DNA from: SZUA-265 sp965651905
GTDB taxonomy: Bacteria; Myxococcota_A; Polyangia; Polyangiales; Polyangiaceae
Assembly (NCBI GenBank): GCA_965651905.1
Contig: CBFGUG010000010.1
Span: 1-64,000 of the forward strand
Direction of reading: 5' to 3'
DNA length: 64,000 nucleotides
A model generated the notes under the pieces. The model was not told where the DNA came from. It searched no databases and was given only the letters and a program-made list of their open reading frames with translations. The position numbers and the translations under genes are program-made. Below, in pieces: positions 23,641 through 32,536 of the stretch (position 1 is the first letter of the stretch; the number at the start of each line of letters is the position of its first letter).

Positions 23641-24998
23641 CACGATACTTTCAACAGTCGTTCGTCAGCCGAAGCCCGGCCCGAAGGGCCCCAGCTCGCA
23701 GTCTCACAGGTGGGCGCCTGGGCAGTCACTTTTTCGCGTCTGTGCTGACGACGGCACTCGCCAGCGTACTGCTCGTCGCGGGTTGCGGCGCCAACGCGCA
23801 GGGAGACATCAGCACCGAAACTGGTAACCCGCCGCTACTCGCCTCCGATAGAATCAGCGTGACTCCGAACGCCGATCCCGAACGCGATGGCGTGACAGTC
23901 GCGGGCCTTGCGGGCGCCGTCGCCCCGGGTGGCGCGGAGGTGCAGATCCGCAACCAAACGAACGGCGAATCCACGACGGTAACCTCCGACAGTGATGGTT
24001 CTTTTTCCGCAAGCATCGAAGGCAACGCGGACGACGAATACTCCGTACGCGCCGTCGACGGCAGTACGACCTCGACTGAACTGAACTTGGCGACCACCAC
24101 GGATCCGAGACGAGGCGCTTGTCAAAAGATCTGCGCAGGGCCGCGCGAGTGCGGCTCAAACGAAACCCTGATGCCAATTTCGGGTTGTGACTGCGATGGC
24201 AGCGTTTGCGAGTGTTCGGAACAAGAATGCGTAGCGCGTTGTCTCTCGGACATGGACGAGTACGACAGCCAAGGCGCGAGCTGCGCAGAAGCCGCCGCGA
24301 ACATTCGCGCGTGCATCATGGCCGCGCCGTGCGAGACGATTGCCTCGCGGGACGAAGACGCGATCCGCTCCATCGCGGAGTGCGAGCCTGCGTTCGAGTT
24401 CGAAGGGTCGTGCGCGTGGGCGGGCCGTTCGAACCAATGTAGCGGTTCGTCATCTGGCTCTGCAAGCGCGGGGGAAGGCGCCCCCAGACAGTGCGAGGTG
24501 ATCAGAACCTGCGGTACCACCAACTACGGCCTGTCCTGCGATCAGCTCGACGACGGCACCTACGACTGCACCTGCCGCCAAAACGGCCTACCCAACCGCA
24601 GCTTCTACACGACCCATGCCTGCGACACCCTAGGCTCGACCCAGCTCGACGAGACTGCGCGGCAAATGCGCTGGTACTGCGGATACCCGATTACACTTCC
24701 GAATGCCGTATCATCGAGCTGCGCAGCGCCAAGCTACGAGCCAGGTGACGACGATTCACCCGGCGCCTGCTCGATGGAGGCGCAGTGTGACGCGGGCACG
24801 TTCGCCGTGAACTGTACACCTGAAGGTGCTGGCATCGAGTGCACGTGCACTCGAGACGGCGCACCGCAAGCCAGCGTCAGCCTCGACGCGGATGGCTGCC
24901 TGTCCGCTGACGGCATCCACGACGACGGCCCCGAGTCGCGCGCGCATGTACTATCAGCCCTCGGCGCGCTGTGTGAAGCCGACCTTCAACTGCAGTGA
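23637..24998 (+). CDS. Cys-rich lipoprotein coupled to the TIGR02147 regulator
   Basis: A 453-residue product with an extended basic N-terminus, hydrophobic segment and lipobox LVAGC (Cys about 50). Just after it is STETGNPP, a motif I associate with lipoproteins beside TIGR02147 genes. A carboxypeptidase-regulatory-like beta domain follows (VTVAGLAGAVAPGGAEVQIR...SDGSFSASIEG, about 80-150), then a long Cys-rich region (about 160-453, over 30 Cys) in three blocks with CDCDGSVCEC, YDCTCRQNG and IECTCTRDG. Probably a surface protein with many disulfides; partner or ligand unknown. It overlaps the regulator gene by four bases. Confidence 0.7.
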   Translation: MTRYFQQSFVSRSPARRAPARSLTGGRLGSHFFASVLTTALASVLLVAGCGANAQGDISTETGNPPLLASDRISVTPNADPERDGVTVAGLAGAVAPGGAEVQIRNQTNGESTTVTSDSDGSFSASIEGNADDEYSVRAVDGSTTSTELNLATTTDPRRGACQKICAGPRECGSNETLMPISGCDCDGSVCECSEQECVARCLSDMDEYDSQGASCAEAAANIRACIMAAPCETIASRDEDAIRSIAECEPAFEFEGSCAWAGRSNQCSGSSSGSASAGEGAPRQCEVIRTCGTTNYGLSCDQLDDGTYDCTCRQNGLPNRSFYTTHACDTLGSTQLDETARQMRWYCGYPITLPNAVSSSCAAPSYEPGDDDSPGACSMEAQCDAGTFAVNCTPEGAGIECTCTRDGAPQASVSLDADGCLSADGIHDDGPESRAHVLSALGALCEADLQLQ

Positions 24999-25313
24999 GC
25001 GTTCGGACGCGACATTGACGCAACACGGCAAGATCGCTCGACCAGTCTGCGACATACCATAGGCGTTCGCGTCGTCTTCACGCACACATCCTGCGCCTAG
25101 GTACGCCGTTGCGCGCACAACACCAGAACGGAATGCGCCGCAAAGCACTTCACGGCTAGCACCAAACGCGAGCGCTGTGTCTCGCCAAGCGTTGCGAACC
25201 ACCGCTCGGCCCGTTCACTCGACATTGTGGTGGCGGCATCCTCAGCATTCGGAGCGATGTTGACGTATGTTACTATTCCCATACGACATTCTCGTCGTGT
25301 CTTTGGCTTGGGT
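24999..25313. other. Intergenic region before the beta-barrel protein
   Basis: About 315 bases. Frames here are short shadows. The GTG and ATG at 25227 and 25257 open in-frame extensions of the next gene, but give an overlong signal region. I see no clear hairpin or operator. Confidence 0.4.
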
Positions 25314-26855
25314 ATGCTTGTCGGAACCTCGCGAGTGGTTGCTTTCTCACGTTCGCAACTAGCCACGCCGTACGTCTGGGCGACGTTTGCGGTACTTGCC
25401 GCCTCGACCTGGTCTTCGCGTAGCTGGGCCGACGAGGCCACACCCGGAGAAACCTCGCGTGCCATGCCGGGTTTCGCACGTGTGGATTCCCCCACGCCGA
25501 GCACCGCACAGCTCGTGGCGGCAGGTTCGCTGGGCTACGGCTGGATGGATGACACGCAAGCCCTGGAAGGTGGCCATCGCTTTCTCAGCGGGGTGGCCCT
25601 TGCCTACTCCCCTGCCCCGTTCCTTTCCGTCGGCGCCGAGTTACGCGGCCACCTCGACCGCTTTCCCAACTCACCCGACGGCGGCGAAACCAACTTGTAC
25701 GGAGAGCCGCGAATCAACCTGCGAGCGGGCAAAGAAGTGACGACCGACTTCTATCTCGGAGTGGCAGCCGACGTGCGGGTCGTGGGTGCGGAAGCCCCTT
25801 CGGTCGAGTTTACTGCGACGAGCCCGTCGTTTCGTGCGCTGGGCGCGTGGCACCTCGCGGAGCCTATTTGGCTGGGCGCGCAGCTGGGAATCGCGATCGA
25901 TCGTTCGTCCGAAGCAGTACCCGACGCGAGCCTGGTGTCCGTGACCGACCGCAGAACCCTCGGCGCGAGTTCATTCGACGCCATGCAGTGGGGGCTCGGC
26001 GGAAGCTACCGAATGGGCTCACTGGGTACTGAGCTGCTCGGGGAACTGTCCGGCGAGATGCTGCTCGGCACCGACTTGCCCAGTCCCGCGCGGCTGACCG
26101 CAGGGGCGAGACACCCACTGAGTCCACAGCTGTCTTTATTGGCTACCGCAGATTTCGCCTTGAGCACGCGGCCCCTATCGGTGCCAGTTGACGAGCTATT
26201 TCCAATCGATCCGCGCGCCACACTGATGGCTAGCGTGATCTGGCGCTTTGACGCGGACGCACCGAAACCGCAACAACCACCGCCACCAGCAGAAGCTACC
26301 GAGCCTGCAGAGCAACCACCTGCAGACGCGCAGACGGCTGCTCCTCCCGTCGAGGCTCCCGTTGAACTCGCTGCAGTGACGGGCACGGTGGTCGACGAAG
26401 GCGGTCGGCCGCTAGCCGATGTCGAAGTCACGCTCAGCCGCGAGGGGGAAGAGCCGCTCACGACGCGCACATTTGCGGACGGACGGTTCGAGTTCAGTGA
26501 CGTACCCGTCGAAAGTGTCGAACTGAGCGTGCAGACGCCGGGCTACGACACGGCGACGACGAGCATCGCGGCAGACGCCGAGCGAACCGCGGAGATAGTC
26601 ATGCGCCCGGCAGTCCCGGCTGGGCAACTGCGTGGCAAGGTGCTCGAACTGAACGGCACACCCGTGCCTGCGCAGATCACCATCACGCCCGGAGAGCACA
26701 CGGTCGCCGTGCGAGCCGACGGCTCTTTCGAGCTGGAACTCCCCCCAGGAAAGTACACCGTGGTGTTCGAGCACGAAGACTTCCGAAAACAGCAGCGCAA
26801 AATTCGAGTGCACGACCGAGGCGTCGTGATCTTGAACATCGCGTTGATTCGTTGA
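25314..26855 (+). CDS. Outer-membrane beta-barrel protein with two carboxypeptidase-regulatory-like domains
   Basis: About 513 residues from the ATG at 25314, which gives a signal peptide ending SRSWADE. The first 300 residues alternate like a porin-type barrel (GSLGYGWMDD, FLSVGAELRGHLDRF, YLGVAADVRV, IWLGAQLGIAIDR) and end FRFD-like as VIWRFDA. A Pro/Ala/Gln-rich linker follows, then two beta domains: ITVxD-like VTGTVVDEGGRPLADVEVTLSREG and LRGKVLELNGTPVPAQITITPG, typical CarboxypepD_reg/PEGA folds. A barrel with periplasmic or surface beta domains may bind peptidoglycan or polymer. It heads a run with a FecR-like protein and a kinase. Confidence 0.65.
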   Translation: MLVGTSRVVAFSRSQLATPYVWATFAVLAASTWSSRSWADEATPGETSRAMPGFARVDSPTPSTAQLVAAGSLGYGWMDDTQALEGGHRFLSGVALAYSPAPFLSVGAELRGHLDRFPNSPDGGETNLYGEPRINLRAGKEVTTDFYLGVAADVRVVGAEAPSVEFTATSPSFRALGAWHLAEPIWLGAQLGIAIDRSSEAVPDASLVSVTDRRTLGASSFDAMQWGLGGSYRMGSLGTELLGELSGEMLLGTDLPSPARLTAGARHPLSPQLSLLATADFALSTRPLSVPVDELFPIDPRATLMASVIWRFDADAPKPQQPPPPAEATEPAEQPPADAQTAAPPVEAPVELAAVTGTVVDEGGRPLADVEVTLSREGEEPLTTRTFADGRFEFSDVPVESVELSVQTPGYDTATTSIAADAERTAEIVMRPAVPAGQLRGKVLELNGTPVPAQITITPGEHTVAVRADGSFELELPPGKYTVVFEHEDFRKQQRKIRVHDRGVVILNIALIR

Positions 26856-26931
26856 ACCCGGGACGCGACCCCGACAGGCCGATGACCGACAGACCCAACA
26901 GCCCCCAACGCCGCACCCAGGACCACGACCG

Positions 26932-28401
26932 ATGAGTCAGTCAGGCGCAGCCGAAACCCGAGAAAAGCCGAAGGCCGAGCGTTCGTCGGGGGGACGTGCT
27001 TGGCTCGCGCTGGCAATCGCACTCATGTTCATGGCGCTGGGTTACGTCGGCTACCGCTTGATGCAGCGCGACGCGCTCGCGACACTGACCCAGTTCACGG
27101 GGCAGACCGAACGCGATACCGCCGCGGCGATGTTGCAGTGGAGAGCCGCCCAAGTGGGCGCTGACTTCGACGTGGGGGACGGCGCGCGGACCGCCGAGAA
27201 TTCCATCGCGCAGTTCCGCCTGATCAATGGCGCTCGCCTGGAGTTGAAAGCTTCGTCGCAGATCCGCTTCCAGCAACGGACTCCCGAAGGACCGCTGAAA
27301 GTAGACGTCGACGTTGGGCAAGCGGATGTACAGAGCGGCGCTGGCGCGGTCACGATCGACTCGGAGTTCGGTGAGATCACGCTCGACGCCAACAGCAGCG
27401 TAAACCTACGTCGAGAAGGTGCGCGCTTGAACGTCGACGTGGAGCTCGGCGGCATTCAACTGAGCGAACGGAGAGTGGAAGCAGGTGACGGCATCGAACT
27501 CGAACTCGGCGGAATCGTCGTCGACGTGCCACCAGAGGCAAAAACGGTCACGACAGCCGAACCAGTGCCTGACGCCGGGGCTGTGCAAGAGCCGCCACTG
27601 GTTGTGGGCGACGGGGTCACGCATGCGGATCTGGTCGTCCGTGCGGGTGAGAGTTTCGTGGTGCACGACCCCAGCCCCCCGTCGGCGATTGGGATGAACC
27701 TTCGTTCGGTGTGCGAGGGCCCAGCCAGGTTGGTCTCTGGAAAGCAGCGAACCGAGGCGGATGGTCAAGCCAAGTTGAGCTTCGCCAAAGGCAAGCACAG
27801 CTACTCGGTGTACTGCTTGGATGCTCCCGAAAAGGTGGCAGCCAGCGGCAGCATTACCGTTCTGCACGACGCAGGCACCCGCAAGCTGCCCACCTTCACG
27901 CCAACCGCCAGCGTGACCACCGATGGCAGACGCTACACCGTCATGTATCAACACAAGTTGCCACGGGTTACCGTCAGCTGGCCGACAGCACCTCAGGCAG
28001 AAAAGTACTCACTTCGAATCGGTGGGAGGACGATCAAGACGAATTCTCCGCGACACACCTTCGCATCGCTTCCGCGGGGTAAACACCGCGTCGTGTTCAG
28101 CGCAGAGACGGCACCAGCGCGTCAATCTCGCGCGACCACGATTGAGGTGCTCTACGATCGACAGGCCCCCACCGCGCGCGTCTCCAGCCCGTCGTTGGAG
28201 TTCGAGCACGGTGAGTCGGTGACCCTCAGTGGGCAAGCCCTTTCCGGGTGGGAGGTTTCGGTCGACGGCGCCCGAGTGAACGTCGACGAGCAGCAACGGT
28301 TCTCAGTCGAAGTAGCTGGGCGAAAATCGATCCCCATCGCCTTCACCCATCCCAGCAAGGGTACTCACTACTACCTGCGGCGTTCGAAAGCCCAACCATG
28401 A
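26932..28401 (+). CDS. FecR-domain membrane protein
   Basis: A 489-residue protein with a cytoplasmic N-terminus, a transmembrane segment (WLALAIALMFMALGYVGYRL, about 24-43), and a FecR-like domain (about 75-190: AENSIAQFRLINGARLELKASSQIRF, IDSEFGEITLDANSSVNLRREGARLNVDVELGGI). The C-terminal part has two beta domains (YTVMYQHKLPRVTVSWP; LSGQALSGWEVSVDGARVNV), the last resembling a glucodextranase/Ig-like fold. FecR domains usually relay periplasmic signals to sigma factors; here the partner appears to be the Ser/Thr kinase whose start overlaps this stop (ATGA). A periplasmic sensor for the kinase is inferred. Confidence 0.75.
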   Translation: MSQSGAAETREKPKAERSSGGRAWLALAIALMFMALGYVGYRLMQRDALATLTQFTGQTERDTAAAMLQWRAAQVGADFDVGDGARTAENSIAQFRLINGARLELKASSQIRFQQRTPEGPLKVDVDVGQADVQSGAGAVTIDSEFGEITLDANSSVNLRREGARLNVDVELGGIQLSERRVEAGDGIELELGGIVVDVPPEAKTVTTAEPVPDAGAVQEPPLVVGDGVTHADLVVRAGESFVVHDPSPPSAIGMNLRSVCEGPARLVSGKQRTEADGQAKLSFAKGKHSYSVYCLDAPEKVAASGSITVLHDAGTRKLPTFTPTASVTTDGRRYTVMYQHKLPRVTVSWPTAPQAEKYSLRIGGRTIKTNSPRHTFASLPRGKHRVVFSAETAPARQSRATTIEVLYDRQAPTARVSSPSLEFEHGESVTLSGQALSGWEVSVDGARVNVDEQQRFSVEVAGRKSIPIAFTHPSKGTHYYLRRSKAQP

Positions 28402-30128
28402 CCGAGTCGCAGCACCCGCTCGACAACAAGCTATTGCTCGGCCGCTACCGCGTGATGCGTCTGCTCGGCGAGGGCGGCATGGGAACCGTGCACCTAGCGC
28501 GCGTCGAAGGTGCCGAGGGTTTCATCCGTCCCGTCGTCGTCAAACGCATGAAACGCGACATCCGCTCCACGGAAGAGGGCAATCGGCTGTTCATTCGCGA
28601 AGCCAAAATCCTGTCCAAGCTTCACCACCCGAGCATCGTGGGCATCAGCGACTTCGGTATCGAGGACGACGCGCACATCATGGTGCTCGAATACGTCCAC
28701 GGCTACAACTTGGGCCCCTGGCTCGACTACCGTGAGCACGTCGATCAACCGCTGCCCGTCGACGTGTGCTTGTACATCGTTCGGCGCATTCTCGACGCGC
28801 TCCATTACGCCCATCACTTCGACACCGAGGAGGGTCGCGAAATCGAGATCGTACATCGCGACATCTCGCCCGACAACGTGCTGCTGAGCAACAAGGGGCA
28901 CGTCCACTTACTCGACTTCGGCATCGCGAGCATGCGTGGCCCCGAGGGTGGCGGCTCCACCAAGTCCGGGTCGTTTCGCGGAAAGTTGTGCTACTCGGCT
29001 CCCGAAACCGTCGATGGCAAACCCGCTACGCCCCGCTCGGACCAATACTCCGCAGCGATCGTGCTGCTGGAGCTACTCACGGGCAACACGCCGTTCGTAT
29101 CCGATACCATCGCTCAGACTTTCTCCAAGATGGTAAACGAATACCCGGAGCCCGCATCGGCGTTTCGCAAGGACATCCCCCCTGGACTCGACGACGTCAT
29201 CTCCCAGGCTATCTCGAAAGATCCCGATGACCGCTTCGAGAGTGCACTGGCGTTTGCCAGGCAGTTGCGTCGCTATCAACGAGACGACGACGACGAAGTC
29301 GGGCAGCAGCTCTCAGACTTGGTCGGTAGTGACTTCGAGCGCATGCCGTCCGCCCTCGGCATCGAGGGCCTCAAGACGCGGGAAGCAGCCCTAGAGAAGA
29401 TCTTGTCCGTCATGCCCGGTCCTGGCGCGACGGCGATCGAACAAGGGCGAATCCCGCAAGCAGCCAGCCTACCGACGATCGTCGTCGATTCCGCATCACC
29501 TCCCGAACGACGGTCCCGTGACGCAGTGCCGTCCGCTACCGCGCCAGAGCAGAAACAACTGCAGGGGCTGTTGTGGGGGCTGTTGCTCGTTGGAGGCCTC
29601 ATCGCACTCGGCTTGGGTGCAGCGGTCGCTTTGCTGTCGCGGAGTAGCAGTGACGACAAGGTCGTAGTCGTTGGAGGTGAACGACAACCCGACACTACCA
29701 CGGCGCCGACCAGCGATGACTCGAATGCTGAAATTCCAGGTACTGAAGACGCGAGAGTAGACTCGACAACGCGACCAACGCTCGACGTCGTCCCAGAACG
29801 ACCACCTGAACCGACCTCGGTCACCAAGAGCGCACCCGCAAAAAACACGCGCGACCAGAAACTGTCGAAGGCCGTTCAAAGCCAAAGTGCGGCGTTTCAA
29901 GGCTGCTTCACCAAACACATGCAAGACCCGAACAAGCCGCCCAAAGCGGTGCTCCACTTTTCGGTTGCCAAGCAGGGTGGGCCCGCAACAATAAGTGTTG
30001 CGCCGTCGACGCTGGCGGCTTCCCCTCTTGGAGCTTGCTTGAAGGGAGCTGCAGGCCGAGTGCAGTTTCCCGCGTTGGAAGAAGCCGTCTCTTTCAGCCT
30101 GCCCGTGCGTGCCCGGGTAACACGGTAA
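28398..30128 (+). CDS. Ser/Thr protein kinase with transmembrane segment
   Basis: Starts at the ATG at 28398, overlapping the FecR stop by four bases; about 576 residues. The kinase domain (about 12-290) has the Gly loop GEGGMGTVHLA, the Lys motif VVVKRMKRD, catalytic loop VHRDISPDN, LDFGIASM and an APE-like SAPETVDG. A juxtamembrane Pro/Ser linker, one transmembrane helix (LLWGLLLVGGLIALGLGAAVALL, about 395), an acidic linker and a C-terminal domain follow. The last part (SQSAAFQGCFTKHMQ...KAVLHFSVAKQGG) is an AgmX/TonB-like energy-transduction-type fold. A membrane receptor kinase of the myxobacterial Pkn type, co-translated with its FecR neighbour. Confidence 0.9.
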   Translation: MTESQHPLDNKLLLGRYRVMRLLGEGGMGTVHLARVEGAEGFIRPVVVKRMKRDIRSTEEGNRLFIREAKILSKLHHPSIVGISDFGIEDDAHIMVLEYVHGYNLGPWLDYREHVDQPLPVDVCLYIVRRILDALHYAHHFDTEEGREIEIVHRDISPDNVLLSNKGHVHLLDFGIASMRGPEGGGSTKSGSFRGKLCYSAPETVDGKPATPRSDQYSAAIVLLELLTGNTPFVSDTIAQTFSKMVNEYPEPASAFRKDIPPGLDDVISQAISKDPDDRFESALAFARQLRRYQRDDDDEVGQQLSDLVGSDFERMPSALGIEGLKTREAALEKILSVMPGPGATAIEQGRIPQAASLPTIVVDSASPPERRSRDAVPSATAPEQKQLQGLLWGLLLVGGLIALGLGAAVALLSRSSSDDKVVVVGGERQPDTTTAPTSDDSNAEIPGTEDARVDSTTRPTLDVVPERPPEPTSVTKSAPAKNTRDQKLSKAVQSQSAAFQGCFTKHMQDPNKPPKAVLHFSVAKQGGPATISVAPSTLAASPLGACLKGAAGRVQFPALEEAVSFSLPVRARVTR

Positions 30129-30138
30129 AGGACCTTCA

Positions 30139-31335
30139 GTGAAACCACAGCTGCCGCGCGACGCTCACCCAGCCAACCGATCGAGTTTGAGCCTCGGGCG
30201 CTTCGGACTTTGGCCCTCGCTCGTAGCAGCTCTGGTACTCGCGGCCATTGGTTGTGGCCACGTCGGCGTCGATCTGGATGGAGAAACCCTGAGTGTCGAA
30301 GACGACACGAACGACGAGGACGACACGAACAAGGACGACGACACACCGACTCACGAAGATGACGCGGACGACGGCTCGTCGCTGGATGACGACACGATAG
30401 ACGACGGAAACTATGAAGACGCTGGCCGAACCGATCTGGACGCCAGCGCTCGAGACGATTCAGCGAGCGATGCTAGCCCCGACGCCGACGCGTCGAGCGA
30501 TGAACGCGACGCGGGCTCCTGGGCAGGCGTGAGGGACGCGAGCACTGACCCGCTCGACGCGGCCCACGACGAACCAGCAGCAGACGCGGCCAGCGACGAA
30601 CCCACCAAAGACGACGGGTCCGACGACGAGAGCACAGACGACGTGCTCGACGACCTGATTGACGACGCACTCGAAGACGATCCCATAGACGACGCACTCG
30701 AAGACGTCGCGGACGACGACGCACCAACGGACGACCCCGGGCTCGACGACAACGCCGTCGATGATGACGACAGCAACGTCGACGACGACGTCAACGCGGT
30801 GGATGATCTAATCGGTGATCTACGCGACGCGGGACTGCGGGGCGACGCCGACAGCGCGAGCACTGATCCGTCCAACCTGCGCGAGCCGTGCGTCGGTGCT
30901 TGCAGCTGCAACATCGACGAAAGTTGTGAGTTCGCGTGCCAGGAAGAAACCTGCAGTCCAAGCTGCCAAGCTGGCTCGAACTGTCATGTCGAGGTGCGGG
31001 AGAGCAGCGCAGTAAACGTCGACTGCGCTGAGGACGCACTGTGTGAAGCCAAGAGCACGACCGAGGCACCGCTGAGCTTGTCGTGCAAGGGAGCAGGTGA
31101 ATGTATCGGCCGCTGCGGCCAGTCAGCAAGCTGTTCGATGAACTGCGAGCAAAGCACGGGCAAGTGCGTGCTCTATTGCGAAGGCGCCGACGAGTGTGAA
31201 GTCCTCTGCCCCGAGGGCGCGGAGTGTTACGTCGTTCGTCAGAACATCGACACTCTCGTCGAGCTCGAATGTTCGACCGACGCGCGGCTCGAGTGCAGTG
31301 ATACCGTCACCGCGTGTAACGGCGCATGCCCTTGA
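30139..31335 (+). CDS. Acidic, Cys-rich lipoprotein
   Basis: A 398-residue product from a GTG with AAGGA upstream. The signal peptide ends in AIGC (Cys about 40). From about 55 to 250 the chain is mainly Asp, Ser and Thr (DDDTIDD, DDTNDED, DDPIDDALED), highly acidic and probably unfolded. The last 150 residues are Cys-rich (over 25 Cys; CSCNIDESCEFAC, CSPSCQAGSNC, CVLYCEGADECEVLC). Similar organisation is seen in the product of 58594-59751. Likely a surface lipoprotein with a disulfide-rich end on an acidic stalk. It follows the kinase by only ten bases, so it may belong to the kinase operon. Confidence 0.65.
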   Translation: MKPQLPRDAHPANRSSLSLGRFGLWPSLVAALVLAAIGCGHVGVDLDGETLSVEDDTNDEDDTNKDDDTPTHEDDADDGSSLDDDTIDDGNYEDAGRTDLDASARDDSASDASPDADASSDERDAGSWAGVRDASTDPLDAAHDEPAADAASDEPTKDDGSDDESTDDVLDDLIDDALEDDPIDDALEDVADDDAPTDDPGLDDNAVDDDDSNVDDDVNAVDDLIGDLRDAGLRGDADSASTDPSNLREPCVGACSCNIDESCEFACQEETCSPSCQAGSNCHVEVRESSAVNVDCAEDALCEAKSTTEAPLSLSCKGAGECIGRCGQSASCSMNCEQSTGKCVLYCEGADECEVLCPEGAECYVVRQNIDTLVELECSTDARLECSDTVTACNGACP

Positions 31336-31352
31336 GCCACGTCTCTGATACT

Positions 31353-32195
31353 TCACTGGTCGACGAACAGGTCAGGCAGTAGCTTCGCCGTCGGATCGAC
31401 GGCATAGCGAGCAAAGTCATCGACGCCTGCCTCACGCAGCACGTGTTCGTCGATGCAGAAGTTGCCCGTAAACTCGCGCGCTGCACGCGTGACGATGGCA
31501 TGCGCAGCATCAGCCACGATGCTCGGGTCGCGGGCACGGCGCAACATCTCGGCGCCGCCAGGCATGTTGCCGATCGCCGCGGTCGCGATGATGGTCCGCG
31601 GCCACAGCGCGTTGACCGCAATTCCGTGCGGTTTGAACTCTCGTGCGTGCCCGAGCACGCACAGGCTCATGCCAAACTTCGATAGCGAGTACGCCAAGTG
31701 ACCGCCGAACCACGCCGAGTCGACCCCCGACTGCGAGTCGAGAGGCGGCGCGAGGGTGAGCACGTGAGGGTTGGGGGCCTCCCGCAGGGCGGAAAAACAC
31801 GCCTTAGTCATCAGGTATGTCGCACGAGCGTTTACTTGGTGCATCAAGTCGAAAACCTTCATCGAGGTTTGCTCGGTATTGGTCAAACTGATCGCGCTGG
31901 CGTTGTTCACCAACACGTCAATCCCGCCGAAAGTCTGCGTAGTCTGCGAGACCACCGCTTGCACCTGCTCTTCGAAACGCACATCACACTGCACGGGAAG
32001 CGCTCGGCCGCCAGCCGCTTCGATCTCTTCGGCGACGCTGAAGATCGTGCCCTCGAGCTTTGGATGCGGCTCGGCGGTCTTGGCTGCTATCACGACGTTG
32101 GCACCATCGCGAGCGGCGCGCAGTGCGATGGCGCGACCGATTCCCCGACTACCCCCAGTGATGAGGAGCGTCTTGCCCCGAAGTGTGACTTCCAC
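31353..32195 (-). CDS. HSDL2-like short-chain dehydrogenase
   Basis: Starts at the GTG at 32195 (about 280 residues), just before VTLRGKTLLITGG; the longer frame adds an unlikely region. SDR hallmarks are ITGGSRGIGRAIALRAARDG (NAD(P) binding), NNASAISL, and the active-site S-x(n)-YSLSK (HLAYSLSKFGMSLC). Segments AAKTAEPHPKLEGTIFSVAEEIEAAGG and VNALWPRTIIATAAI with DEHVLREAGVDDFARYAVDP match the HSDL2-type (hydroxysteroid dehydrogenase-like 2) branch, linked to fatty-acid metabolism. Cytoplasmic. It is convergent with the acidic lipoprotein gene and divergent from the NADH dehydrogenase gene. Confidence 0.85.
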   Translation of the reverse strand: MEVTLRGKTLLITGGSRGIGRAIALRAARDGANVVIAAKTAEPHPKLEGTIFSVAEEIEAAGGRALPVQCDVRFEEQVQAVVSQTTQTFGGIDVLVNNASAISLTNTEQTSMKVFDLMHQVNARATYLMTKACFSALREAPNPHVLTLAPPLDSQSGVDSAWFGGHLAYSLSKFGMSLCVLGHAREFKPHGIAVNALWPRTIIATAAIGNMPGGAEMLRRARDPSIVADAAHAIVTRAAREFTGNFCIDEHVLREAGVDDFARYAVDPTAKLLPDLFVDQ

Positions 32196-32536
32196 ACCGA
32201 AGCATTGACACGACTTTCTCGAGAGAATCAAGAACCATCCCACGCCTCCAGCCCCGCCACACGCGTGCGCCGCATCCCCACCGATGCCCACGTCACGTGG
32301 CGCGCCCACAGCATGGAGCACTGCACAAGGCAAATCGACACGGCTCTTGCCGTGCGTTCAACCGCGCTCGAATGCCAACTCAGTGTCGACAGCCCCTTGC
32401 ACCCCCCTTTAGGTGGCACTATCCACTGCTCGCAACGGGTTACTCGGCTGAGACCGCCGCCGCGCCACTGGCGCCGAGGTTCACGCGGGCTCGAGAGTCG
32501 GGAACACGAACGCAAAAACTCGCGCCAGGAGGCCCT
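32196..32536. other. Divergent intergenic region between the SDR and NADH dehydrogenase genes
   Basis: About 340 bases with the two divergent promoters. An in-frame extension of the NADH dehydrogenase frame covers much of it but is Arg/Ala/Pro-rich and unlike the family. No other structure was recognised. Confidence 0.45.

Noticed and set aside
32297..32536. N-terminal extension of the NADH dehydrogenase
   Set aside because: Arg/Ala/Pro-rich and unlike the family; an AGGAGG before the GTG at 32537 marks the likely start.
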